Positions 1 through 6,184 of a stretch of DNA of 8,271 nt are shown here, in pieces. Position numbers and translations under genes: made by a program. Within the stretch, counting starts at the first letter, position 1. Each line of letters opens with the position of its first letter. Under the pieces are notes generated by a model. It was not told the DNA's origin, searched no databases, and saw only the letters and a program-made list of their open reading frames with translations. Origin of the DNA: an uncultured Lachnospiraceae bacterium (GTDB lineage: Bacteria; Bacillota; Clostridia; Lachnospirales; Lachnospiraceae); NCBI GenBank assembly GCA_905235345.1, contig CAJOLO010000065.1, positions 1 through 8,271 on the forward strand, written 5' to 3'.

Positions 1-140
1 TATCGGAAGAGGAACTTCTGGTAAAGAAATTCCAGAATCTCGCAGACCAGGCAACTGATTCATCTATTAAGAGCGAAATGCAGGACATCGCAACAAGACA
101 TCAGTCTCATTTCAACAAGCTCTATAGTCATTTAAGTTAA
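1..140 (+). CDS. C-terminal part of a small helical, probably coat-associated protein
   Basis: The reading frame is open from the left edge (first full codon at 3) to a TAA at 138-140, giving the last 45 residues of a protein whose start lies outside the window. The visible part is charged and helical, with a pattern of hydrophobic residues (LLVKKFQNLA, then MQDIATRHQSHFNKL) like the last two helices of a ferritin-like bundle. It stops 13 bases before the spore coat F-type gene, so the two are very likely co-transcribed. Small ferritin-like coat proteins often occur as adjacent paralogues in spore formers, so a sister coat protein is a reasonable inference, but no diagnostic motif is visible. 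That it is coding is fairly sure; its identity is not. Confidence 0.55.
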   Translation, partial: SEEELLVKKFQNLADQATDSSIKSEMQDIATRHQSHFNKLYSHLS

Positions 141-153
141 GGAGGATGATATT

Positions 154-414
154 ATGGCACAATTACAGGAAAAGGACATTCTCGGGGATGCTCTTTCAAC
201 ACAGAAACACTGTACAGACAATTACAACACATTTTCAAATGAGTGTGTGCATGAAGATCTCAGAAATACAATGTTAGACATTCTTGCAGAAGAACACACC
301 ATGCAGCAGGAAGTATTCTGCTCTATGCATGACAGAGGCTACTATCCTACACCTGATGCTGAACAGAAGAAGATTGACGAAGCTAAGCAGAAGTACTCTG
401 CATCTTTTAAATAA
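154..414 (+). CDS. Spore coat protein, CotF-like family
   Basis: This 86-residue protein starts at ATG 154, eight bases after a strong AAGGAGG at 139-145. It has the length and pattern of the short clostridial members of the coat F (CotF/YhcQ-type, ferritin-like) family: an N-terminal 'KDILGDALSTQKH' helix, a central helix around residues 33-60 ('HEDLRNTMLDILAEEHTMQ'), and the 'RGYYPTPDAEQ' turn at about 61-71, close to the family's usual aromatic-proline segment before the last helix. Bacillus CotF is a spore coat component; the short clostridial proteins are assigned to coats mainly by homology. No signal peptide or membrane segment is visible. It shares its transcript with the small gene upstream and ends at the terminator 427-470. 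A sporulation sigma-factor promoter would lie outside the window. The family call is fairly sure; the role in the spore is inferred. Confidence 0.75.
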   Translation: MAQLQEKDILGDALSTQKHCTDNYNTFSNECVHEDLRNTMLDILAEEHTMQQEVFCSMHDRGYYPTPDAEQKKIDEAKQKYSASFK

Positions 415-426
415 TAGATTCATGAG

Positions 427-470
427 AAAAGAGCCATATATGCAGATATCATGCATTTATGGCTCTTTTT
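427..470 (+). terminator. Strong hairpin terminator, probably bidirectional
   Basis: Twelve perfectly paired bases, AAAAGAGCCATA (427-438) with TATGGCTCTTTT (458-469), enclose a second stem ATGCA/TGCAT (440-444 and 452-456) with a 7-base loop. On the + strand it ends in TTTTT and lies 13 bases after the coat gene stop. The A-run on its left becomes TTTT on the - strand, so it can also stop transcripts of the por operon, whose last gene ends at 483. Confidence 0.85.
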
Positions 471-482
471 ATGATATATCAA

Positions 483-1418
483 TCAGTCTCTTGCACACCT
501 ATATAACAGATCTTCCCATCTTCTGTCCACTTCCTCCTGGAACTGAACAATAAGGTCTTCATTACCCTTCTTAAAGAGATGTTTGAAACGTCCCTGTGGT
601 CGTAAGAAATCCTCGATTGGAAGTTTCTTCTTCGGTTCATAATTAAGAATCCACTTGCCATGATCCACTTCGAATAATGGCCAATAGCAGGTCTCAACAC
701 CCAGTCTGCATATCTCCATGATATCCTCAGTCGGATATCTCCATCCTCTCGGACATGGAGCCATGATATTTAAGAATGCTGCACCCTCTGTGTATATAGC
801 TTTTTCAGCCTTTGTATGAATATCCTTGAAATTACCTAACAGCGTTGACTGTCCCACATAAGGAATATCATGGGCAGCAAGGATTGTAGCAAGATCCTTA
901 CGGTTCTGCATCTTACCGTTTGACTGGCTTCCGACAGGGGTTGTTGTTGTATCCGCATACATCGGAGTTGCAGATGAACGCTGAATACCTGTATTCATAT
1001 ATGCACCGTTATCATAGCACACATATACAAAATCATGATTTCTCTCCATGGCACCGGAAAGTGACTGAAGTCCGATATCGTAAGTACCGCCATCACCACC
1101 AAATGTAATGAACTTGTAGGTATCATCAATCTTGCCTTTTCTCTTTAATACATTGTAAGCAGTCTCCACACCACTCATTGTAGCTCCCGCATTCTCAAAC
1201 GCATTGTGAATGTAGCTGTCTTCATAAGCTGTGTACGGGTACATAAATGTTGAAACCTCAAGACATCCTGTGGCATTACCGATAACCGCCTTATCTCCTT
1301 CATGAAGTGCACGGAGCACCGCACGAACTGCTATTGTACCACCACATCCGGCACACATTCTGTGTCCTGGAGCCAGACGTTCCGGTTTGTTCATTTCCTG
1401 TTTAAAATTATAACTCAT
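483..1418 (-). CDS. porB: Pyruvate:ferredoxin oxidoreductase, beta subunit (TPP-binding)
   Basis: This 311-residue protein is the thiamine-diphosphate-binding subunit of a four-subunit 2-oxoacid:ferredoxin oxidoreductase in the cytoplasm. It carries the MCAGCGG segment (Cys22, Cys25), TGCLE (Cys52) and APCPRGW (Cys222), the four ligands expected for the [4Fe-4S] cluster of PorB. The TPP/Mg motif starts at GDGGTYDIG (108-116) and ends at YDNGAYMNTG (135-144). TTTTPVGS and the length (about 310-325 is usual) fit pyruvate-type enzymes rather than 2-oxoglutarate or indolepyruvate ones. A GGGAGG at 1427-1432 sits 8 bases before ATG 1418. A nearer upstream ATG (1421-1423) is out of frame and only 3 bases from the site. 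It follows porA by 14 bases, is the last gene of the operon and ends at the 427-470 terminator. Substrate choice of pyruvate is inferred from family and operon form. Confidence 0.93.
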   Translation of the reverse strand: MSYNFKQEMNKPERLAPGHRMCAGCGGTIAVRAVLRALHEGDKAVIGNATGCLEVSTFMYPYTAYEDSYIHNAFENAGATMSGVETAYNVLKRKGKIDDTYKFITFGGDGGTYDIGLQSLSGAMERNHDFVYVCYDNGAYMNTGIQRSSATPMYADTTTTPVGSQSNGKMQNRKDLATILAAHDIPYVGQSTLLGNFKDIHTKAEKAIYTEGAAFLNIMAPCPRGWRYPTEDIMEICRLGVETCYWPLFEVDHGKWILNYEPKKKLPIEDFLRPQGRFKHLFKKGNEDLIVQFQEEVDRRWEDLLYRCARD

Positions 1419-1432
1419 CTCATCTGCCTCCC

Positions 1433-2647
1433 TTAATTACTCTTCGTTCTTGTTATTGAAAAGCTCTCGCCGCGAAGTCCCACATATCTGTATTCCTCAA
1501 ACGGTTTGCCTTCCTCAATATATCCTGCAAGCTCTTTGAAAATATTCTCTGCTTCTTCTACTGTGAAATCTCTTCCGCCAAGTCCGTATATGAGATTAAA
1601 TGCAGTCACATTCTTAGCATAATCATAAAGTGCAGCCTTTACCTCAGCTCCTAAAGGTCCGCCCTTACTTCTGAAGCCTTCACATCTATCCATTATTGCA
1701 ACTGCCTTACAATGGGAAAGTGCCTTAGCTATCTCTTCATCAGGAAACGGTCTGAACACTCTAAGCTTAAGAAGTCCAACCTTCATACCCTGATCTCTCA
1801 ACCGGTCTACTGCATCTTTAGAAGTTCCCGCAGCAGAACCTATAATAACAAATGCATAATCCGCATCCTCTAATCTGTATTCCTCGAAGAATCCGTAGCT
1901 TCTGCCCGAAATCTCACCGAACTCTTTACCGACATCAAGAATTACCTGTTTAGCATTTTCCATCGCAGTATTCTGTGCCATCTTCGTCTCCATATAGTAA
2001 TTGGAAACCGCATAAGGACCAACTGCCATCGGTTGTTCAGCATTTAACAGGTAGTTCTCCGGTTCATACTCACCGACAAAGTTCTTAACCTTGTCATCCT
2101 CTAACAATTCAATATTCTCAACAGCATGTGATGTAATAAATCCGTCCTGACATATCATAATCGGAAGTCTTACATCCTTATGCTCTGATATTCTGTAAGC
2201 CTGAATAAAGTTATCATATACTTCCTGATTATTCTCAGCATATATCTGGATAAATCCGGTATCTCTTGCACCCATGGAATCCGAATGATCGCAGTTGATA
2301 TTAATCGGTCCTGAAAGCGCACGGTTTACAAGACAGAGTGCCAACGGCAGACGGTTAGACGCTGCGACATATAACTCCTCCCACATAAGTGCAAGTCCGC
2401 ATGACGATGTTGCGGTAAGTGCTCTTGCTCCCGCAGCAGATGCACCGATAGTTGCACTCATTGAACTATGCTCACTCTCCACAGGAATGAAATCCGTATC
2501 CATCTCTCCATTAGCAATATAGTTAGCCACATACTGTGGAATCTCAGTCGACGGTGTGATAGGAAATGCAGGCATTACATCAGGATTGACCTGCTTAATT
2601 GCGAATGATATTGCCTCATTACCCGATAATCTTTCTCTTATTGCCAT
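1433..2647 (-). CDS. porA: Pyruvate:ferredoxin oxidoreductase, alpha subunit
   Basis: This 404-residue protein pairs with PorB to form the catalytic core that decarboxylates pyruvate and passes electrons to ferredoxin. The N-terminal pyrimidine-binding domain has AFPITPSTEI (27-36) and VESEHSSM (56-63), with the glutamate region that activates TPP. The segment SSCGLALMWEEL (81-92), the DGFITSH loop (168-174) and the C-terminal LRVFRPFPDEE (295-305) and MDRCEGF (319-325) are typical of PorA. The length matches the usual 385-405. ATG 2647 has AAGGA 8 bases upstream. The 53 bases between porD and porA hold a weak AT-rich hairpin, ATAATT/AATTAT (2668-2673 and 2679-2684), with no U-run, so it is not a terminator but could affect mRNA stability. 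The gene is intact, with no odd substitutions noticed. Confidence 0.94.
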   Translation of the reverse strand: MAIRERLSGNEAISFAIKQVNPDVMPAFPITPSTEIPQYVANYIANGEMDTDFIPVESEHSSMSATIGASAAGARALTATSSCGLALMWEELYVAASNRLPLALCLVNRALSGPININCDHSDSMGARDTGFIQIYAENNQEVYDNFIQAYRISEHKDVRLPIMICQDGFITSHAVENIELLEDDKVKNFVGEYEPENYLLNAEQPMAVGPYAVSNYYMETKMAQNTAMENAKQVILDVGKEFGEISGRSYGFFEEYRLEDADYAFVIIGSAAGTSKDAVDRLRDQGMKVGLLKLRVFRPFPDEEIAKALSHCKAVAIMDRCEGFRSKGGPLGAEVKAALYDYAKNVTAFNLIYGLGGRDFTVEEAENIFKELAGYIEEGKPFEEYRYVGLRGESFSITRTKSN

Positions 2648-2700
2648 TTTAATTATCCTTCCTACTCATAATTTCACTAATTATTATCGTATCTGATTAT

Positions 2701-3006
2701 TTATTGACCTTCCTTCATTGAAATAGCATTAAACGGGCATACCTTTGCACATATACCGCAGCCTTTGCAATGCTCATAATCAAAATCCTGTCTCTTACAA
2801 TCCTCTACCGGAATAGAGCTATCCGGGCATACCGGTACGCAGAGCAGACACTGCTTGCATTTATCAGCGGCAAATACCGGAGTCTGTGTTCTCCATTCTC
2901 CCGTGTGGAATGCCTTGGAGGTTCCGGAGCCATATATCTGATTACCGACAGTTAAATCCTGCCACTCACTCTTTTCAGTTATCTTGGAAATATCTGTTGC
3001 TGCCAT
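2701..3006 (-). CDS. porD: Pyruvate:ferredoxin oxidoreductase, delta subunit (2[4Fe-4S] ferredoxin-like)
   Basis: This 101-residue electron-transfer subunit has two classic [4Fe-4S] motifs: Cys50-x2-Cys53-x2-Cys56-x3-Cys60-Pro and Cys80-x2-Cys83-x2-Cys86-x3-Cys90-Pro. An extra cysteine at 70 lies between them. The first 45 residues contain the TGEWRTQTPVF stretch that in PorD proteins precedes the first cluster. It carries electrons from the cluster in PorB to external ferredoxin. The ATG at 3004-3006 follows the porC stop codon with no bases between (TAA then ATG), and its AGGAGG at 3015-3020 is inside the porC coding end, so porC and porD translation should be coupled. Length (usually 95-105) and cluster spacing are normal. 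Confidence 0.95.
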   Translation of the reverse strand: MAATDISKITEKSEWQDLTVGNQIYGSGTSKAFHTGEWRTQTPVFAADKCKQCLLCVPVCPDSSIPVEDCKRQDFDYEHCKGCGICAKVCPFNAISMKEGQ

Positions 3007-3579
3007 TTACTCCACCTCCTCATAAGCCATACGAAGTGCGGCAAGGTTACCCTCAACCACTTCCGGCTTCTTTGCGAATTTATGTCTGTAAGAACCCTCC
3101 ATCTCTCTGAAGAAATCTTCCTTGGTCATTACCTTGCTGATTGCTGCGATTGCCGCAAGCATGGGCGTATTGGGAAAATATCTTCCAAGACATTTCTCTG
3201 AAATCTCTCTTGCATCCAATGTATATACCTGTCCGGCATAATCCTTGAGATACGGTTTTACCTCATCTGCGCTCTTTGTCGTATTAATTACGATTGCGCC
3301 CTCAGGATTAAGTCCTGCGGTTACGTCGACACTTTCCAAAAGTGTCTCATCAACAACCACAACATAATCCGGGTCATAGATATTAGAATGTACACGGATT
3401 GGATCTTCACTTATACGGTTATATGCCGTAATCGGCGCTCCCATACGCTCCGGGCCATATTCCGGAAATCCCTGCACATGTTTACCTGTCATAAATGCTG
3501 CATCAGCAAGCATCAAAGCTGCCGACTTGGCACCCTGGCCTCCACGGCCGTGCCATCTGATCTCTACTGTGTTCTTCAC
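3007..3579 (-). CDS. porC: Pyruvate:ferredoxin oxidoreductase, gamma subunit
   Basis: This 190-residue protein is the gamma subunit, the domain of 2-oxoacid oxidoreductases that contributes to CoA binding and assembly. It opens with VEIRWHGRGGQG, the family hallmark, followed by the FPEYGPERMGAPITAYNR segment diagnostic of PorC, and GRYFPNTPMLAA in the C-terminal third. The frame is open three codons further to a GTG at 3586-3588, but that GTG overlaps the ribosome binding site AGGAG (3588-3592). The GTG at 3577-3579 lies 8 bases behind that site, giving a protein beginning MKNTVEIRWH, and is preferred. It is first in a porC-porD-porA-porB operon, the same order as in Thermotoga, and is transcribed from the promoter at 3714-3742 through a long leader. 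A GTG start may limit translation. Confidence 0.93.
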   Translation of the reverse strand: MKNTVEIRWHGRGGQGAKSAALMLADAAFMTGKHVQGFPEYGPERMGAPITAYNRISEDPIRVHSNIYDPDYVVVVDETLLESVDVTAGLNPEGAIVINTTKSADEVKPYLKDYAGQVYTLDAREISEKCLGRYFPNTPMLAAIAAISKVMTKEDFFREMEGSYRHKFAKKPEVVEGNLAALRMAYEEVE

Positions 3580-3587
3580 TGTTAACA

Positions 3588-3592
3588 CTCCT
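3588..3592 (-). promoter_or_regulatory. Ribosome binding site that fixes the porC start
   Basis: The - strand reads AGGAG TGTTAACA GTG. The site leaves 8 bases before the GTG at 3577-3579, the normal spacing, but overlaps the upstream in-frame GTG at 3586-3588, which therefore cannot be used. Confidence 0.75.
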
Positions 3593-3609
3593 CGTATTTT
3601 ATTTGTAAC

Positions 3610-3644
3610 TGAATATTAACTGTTCAGGTATAGCTGAATAGCTA
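3610..3644 (-). other. Two small hairpins in the por leader
   Basis: In the - strand leader, TAGCT/AGCTA (3631-3635 and 3640-3644, 4-base loop) is followed by CTGAA/TTCAG at 3610-3628 with a 9-base loop. Neither has a U-run, and no known riboswitch class is recognised. They could stabilise or fold the leader; both are short enough to arise by chance in AT-rich DNA. Confidence 0.3.
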
Positions 3645-3678
3645 CACTGAATGAAAATATTTCTCAATTACAGTTTGG

Positions 3679-3704
3679 CAAAAATAAAAGTGCCTGACGC
3701 ACCC
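3679..3704 (-). promoter_or_regulatory. Start-proximal hairpin with U-rich tail (possible attenuator)
   Basis: Beginning about 4 bases into the predicted por transcript, GGGTGC (3699-3704) can pair with GCACTT (3688-3693) around a 5-base GTCAG loop: four Watson-Crick pairs and two G-U. It is followed by a U-rich stretch (UUAUUUUU, 3682-3689), so it resembles a weak intrinsic terminator placed extremely early. The same 3' arm can instead pair with the upstream repeat arm at 3726-3737 in transcripts that read in from the gene upstream. Confidence 0.35.
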
Positions 3705-3737
3705 AATATCGCTATTATAGACACATCACGCACTTTT
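3686..3737. repeat. 12-base inverted repeat flanking the por -10 element
   Basis: AAAAGTGCCTGA (3686-3697, + strand) and TCACGCACTTTT (3726-3737) are complementary at 11 of 12 positions, with arm centres 40 bp apart. The right arm overlaps the -35 edge and spacer, the left arm lies just after the start point, and the -10 box sits in the middle. It may be an operator pair. In a read-through RNA from the 3869-4591 gene it would also form a 12-base stem followed by a U-rich run, i.e. a terminator. Confidence 0.5.
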
Positions 3738-3742
3738 GTAAA
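3714..3742 (-). promoter_or_regulatory. Sigma-A promoter of the por operon
   Basis: On the - strand, TTTACA (3737-3742) and a perfect TATAAT (3714-3719) are separated by exactly 17 bases. Transcription should begin near A3707, giving a leader of roughly 127 bases to the porC GTG. This is the best promoter match in the window. Confidence 0.8.
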
Positions 3743-3750
3743 GTGAAAAT

Positions 3751-3777
3751 ATGAAATGTTTTCATTTTATAAATGAA
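3751..3777. promoter_or_regulatory. Overlapping palindromes just upstream of the por -35
   Basis: ATGAAA-TGT-TTTCAT (3751-3765) and TTCATTT-TAT-AAATGAA (3761-3777) are both perfect and share the middle half-site, so three alternating half-sites lie 9 to 35 bases upstream of the -35. A dimeric regulator could bind here. A 9-base copy, TGAAAATAT, recurs at 3652-3660 and 3744-3752. AT-rich composition makes chance palindromes possible, and no known regulator's consensus is recognised. Confidence 0.35.
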
Positions 3778-3868
3778 TAAAATTCACTAATTGTAACAGA
3801 ATGTAAATGGCGTTGTATGTTTTTCCTTGTTTTCCCGGTATTTCGACCGCTGATATGTAACCTTGAGC

Positions 3869-4591
3869 TTATCCTTCAGATTCATGTGCCTGCTTACCGA
3901 AAATATGCGAAATACCATAAGAATACACGGTATTACTGACATCAACCTCCATCTTATTCTTTCTTATATTTGATTTCTGTACCACCTGTCGAAAACTGCA
4001 GGTAACATTCTCACAAAGTTCACAATTATGACATCCGCTCTCCTCTCGATGTTCCTTATATTCCGCTGTAAACATCACACTCTTTAATGGATGAAGCATT
4101 CCGTTTTCCCACGTAACGACACTGTTCGAAGAAGTTCTGTCAGACAATTCATTACCATAAGATTTATCATTTATGTCTTCACAATATAATGCACTCAAAT
4201 ACTTTTCTATAACCTTAAAATCTTCCGCACCAAGAAAATGATACTCGCCCATCCATTTTCCTGTTTCCCGAAACACAGTCTCATTCATTTTCTCATATGT
4301 TTTCGACAGAAATTCCATCGCAAAACACTCCATACTATATGCAAGAAGTAAATGTTGTGACTCCGCAACAACATCAAGAAGTCTGTCATACCCGTTTCCC
4401 AGTGTAGCAACGCATATCACACCATTGTCATTATATATAATTCCTGCCTCTACCCTATTAAACTCGGAAAGAAAACGTCCGGTTGCCATCAGCAATTCTC
4501 TATCCTGATCATGGAAATGATACCGTTTTATAAAATGCTCAAACTTTATCTCATTGTGTTCAATTGTGAAAATATATTTTTTGCAATTCAT
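3869..4591 (-). CDS. Cys-cluster protein, possibly related to the B12-dependent methionine synthase activation domain
   Basis: This 240-residue soluble protein has no signal peptide or membrane segment. Its layout recalls stand-alone MetH activation-domain proteins of clostridia: a helical N-terminal half with LLLAYSMECFAMEFLSKTYE (81-100), a glycine-containing segment (ETGKWMGEYHFLG, 109-121), and the NGMLHPLKSVMF segment (163-174) that parallels the conserved 'M-x-P-x-KS-V' stretch. After it comes a four-cysteine motif, Cys187-x2-Cys190-x2-Cys193-x4-Cys198, fit for an iron-sulphur cluster or zinc. That domain binds S-adenosylmethionine during reactivation of oxidised cobalamin; cofactor binding here is inference, and the family match is from pattern memory only. 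ATG 4591 has AGGCGG 6 bases upstream and lies 32 bases behind the permease gene, so it is probably the last gene of the ABC operon. The 40-residue tail after the cysteines is basic and unrecognised. It is certainly coding; its function is unsure. Confidence 0.5.
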   Translation of the reverse strand: MNCKKYIFTIEHNEIKFEHFIKRYHFHDQDRELLMATGRFLSEFNRVEAGIIYNDNGVICVATLGNGYDRLLDVVAESQHLLLAYSMECFAMEFLSKTYEKMNETVFRETGKWMGEYHFLGAEDFKVIEKYLSALYCEDINDKSYGNELSDRTSSNSVVTWENGMLHPLKSVMFTAEYKEHREESGCHNCELCENVTCSFRQVVQKSNIRKNKMEVDVSNTVYSYGISHIFGKQAHESEG

Positions 4592-4623
4592 TTATTTCCG
4601 CCTGCCATTTACAAATATCAGCC

Positions 4624-5460
4624 TTAATCAAGATTTAAATGTTTATCAAACAGATTATTGGTTATTGCAAACACTGCTACCGATACTACAATTGCTGCCA
4701 CCAGATTAATTACTCCCGGTAGAAAATCATATCTTCCACCAAACGAGGAATTCATACCATTGCTGTCGTTATAGACCATTGGAAGCAATGAAACTCCGAT
4801 TGTACTTATTACCTGTATCACAATTATAGTAAGAAAATAAAAGCCTATCGATGCAACAACCCTAAACTTTCCAAACAGTTGTCCGATTCCTATACACATA
4901 TAGATAAGCAGTATTCCGGCAACCGACCAGATAAGCACTCCCACATAATATATAACAAAACTCGCAATATCCTTCGAAGTAACACTTCCGGAAAATTGCT
5001 TAAGCAACTCATTAATGATCATTCCCGGAGTAAGCTCATCATAAAAGAACATCCCTGAAAACTCCTCATGCCACAACCAATAAGAGCCTGAGAAAAATAT
5101 AACTCCAAGTATTGCAACTGCAGCAATGAGAATAAGTCTCCATAAAAGTCCTCCAAATAATTTCGACATCAATACTGTTGAAGTCTTCGCCGGAAGAGTC
5201 CATGTCAGATATGCCTGATCGCAAACGGTTGTACTGTAAAACCTTACAACAATCATCACATTAACAGCAACACTCATCAGAATAACCACAAGAATAAAAC
5301 CTACTACCATTAACATCTGTATTCCATCTTTAGCATTGTCGCCATATGGAAGCATTGAAAGTATCTTCATAAAAATTGTCATAAGTCCGCCTGCAAGAAA
5401 AATGATTCCCATCGCCAGACCATAGGACTTAAATTCATGTTTAAATAATCTGCCTAACAT
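4624..5460 (-). CDS. ABC transporter permease subunit
   Basis: This 278-residue protein has six hydrophobic segments at about 15-36, 48-72, 104-124, 166-190, 202-227 and 247-268, with a larger soluble loop at 128-163 between the third and fourth. The segment between helices 2 and 3 (CDQAYLTWTLPAKTS, 80-94) matches the 'YLT-TLP' loop of permeases in BcrAB/YtrBC-type exporters of Firmicutes, where such loops contact the ATPase. Its ATG overlaps the end of the ATPase gene by 7 bases and uses the GGGAGG inside that gene, so the two are translationally coupled and form one transporter. The substrate is not indicated; relatives export peptide antibiotics, lantibiotics or unknown compounds. The protein is intact. 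Confidence 0.85.
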   Translation of the reverse strand: MLGRLFKHEFKSYGLAMGIIFLAGGLMTIFMKILSMLPYGDNAKDGIQMLMVVGFILVVILMSVAVNVMIVVRFYSTTVCDQAYLTWTLPAKTSTVLMSKLFGGLLWRLILIAAVAILGVIFFSGSYWLWHEEFSGMFFYDELTPGMIINELLKQFSGSVTSKDIASFVIYYVGVLIWSVAGILLIYMCIGIGQLFGKFRVVASIGFYFLTIIVIQVISTIGVSLLPMVYNDSNGMNSSFGGRYDFLPGVINLVAAIVVSVAVFAITNNLFDKHLNLD

Positions 5461-6149
5461 CTGAACACCTCCCTGAAAACCTGATCCACTGATTTATTAT
5501 ATGTGTTCCTGATATTATCTGCAGAATCATAACACACCACATTTCCTTGTCTTATCATGACCACATCATTAAGTATGTTCTCAACATCGTATATAAGATG
5601 TGTCGATATCAGAATACTGCCCTCCGGATTATAGCTCCCAAGTATAGTATTAAGGATATAATCTCTCGCAGCCGGATCAACGCCTCCCATAGGTTCATCA
5701 AGAAGGTATATGTCTGCTTTTCTGCTCATCACAAGCACCAGTTGAACCTTCTCCCTGGTTCCTTTTGACATAGTCTTTAGCTTATCGGACGGATTAATCG
5801 ACAAATCAGCCAGCATCCTGTATGCCATTTCCTTATCAAAATTCTCATACATATCCTCAAAAAAATCCAGAATAGAGCTTACCTTAGTCCATTTGCTAAG
5901 ATATGTTCTCTCCGGAAGATACGCTACTCTTGCCTTAGTCTCCGGTCCTATCGGATCTCCGTTTATCAGCACTTCCCCGCTTGTAGGAGTAAGCAGACCG
6001 GCACATATCTTAATAAATGTAGTCTTACCGCTGCCATTCGGCCCCAGAAGTCCAATAATCCTTCCCGGTTCAAGCTTTAAATTCACATTATTAAGTGCCC
6101 TCTTACCGTTATAACTTTTTGTAAGAGCATTGCTTTCTAAAATACTCAT
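5454..6149 (-). CDS. ABC transporter ATP-binding protein (BcrA/YtrB-like)
   Basis: This 231-residue single nucleotide-binding domain has Walker A GPNGSGKT (36-43), a Q-loop position occupied by Glu in YLPE (78-81), the signature MSKGT (127-131) in place of LSGGQ, Walker B IYLLDEP (147-153) and the H-loop STH (His184). The Glu in the Q-loop and SKG-type signature recur in the YtrB/BcrA branch of exporters and do not imply loss of activity. The last 20 residues are a short tail rather than an added domain. ATG 6149 has AAGG about 8 bases upstream. It follows the small membrane protein by 35 bases and overlaps the permease gene. Many relatives are preceded by a GntR-family regulator gene (YtrA type); none is present here, where a small membrane protein takes that place. 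Confidence 0.92.
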   Translation of the reverse strand: MSILESNALTKSYNGKRALNNVNLKLEPGRIIGLLGPNGSGKTTFIKICAGLLTPTSGEVLINGDPIGPETKARVAYLPERTYLSKWTKVSSILDFFEDMYENFDKEMAYRMLADLSINPSDKLKTMSKGTREKVQLVLVMSRKADIYLLDEPMGGVDPAARDYILNTILGSYNPEGSILISTHLIYDVENILNDVVMIRQGNVVCYDSADNIRNTYNKSVDQVFREVFRC

Positions 6150-6184
6150 TTATTCACCTTCGTTTCTTTGTATAACAAAAAATC

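Noticed and set aside
284..553. + strand frame overlapping the coat gene and running through the terminator
   Set aside because: It has no ribosome binding site, crosses the strong hairpin at 427-470 and enters porB antisense.
479..700. Short - strand frame overlapping the end of porB
   Set aside because: It lies inside porB in another frame, without a ribosome binding site, and porB is fully supported by its motifs.
2295..2522. + strand frame inside porA
   Set aside because: It is a shadow of the porA coding strand; no start signal and no recognisable protein features.
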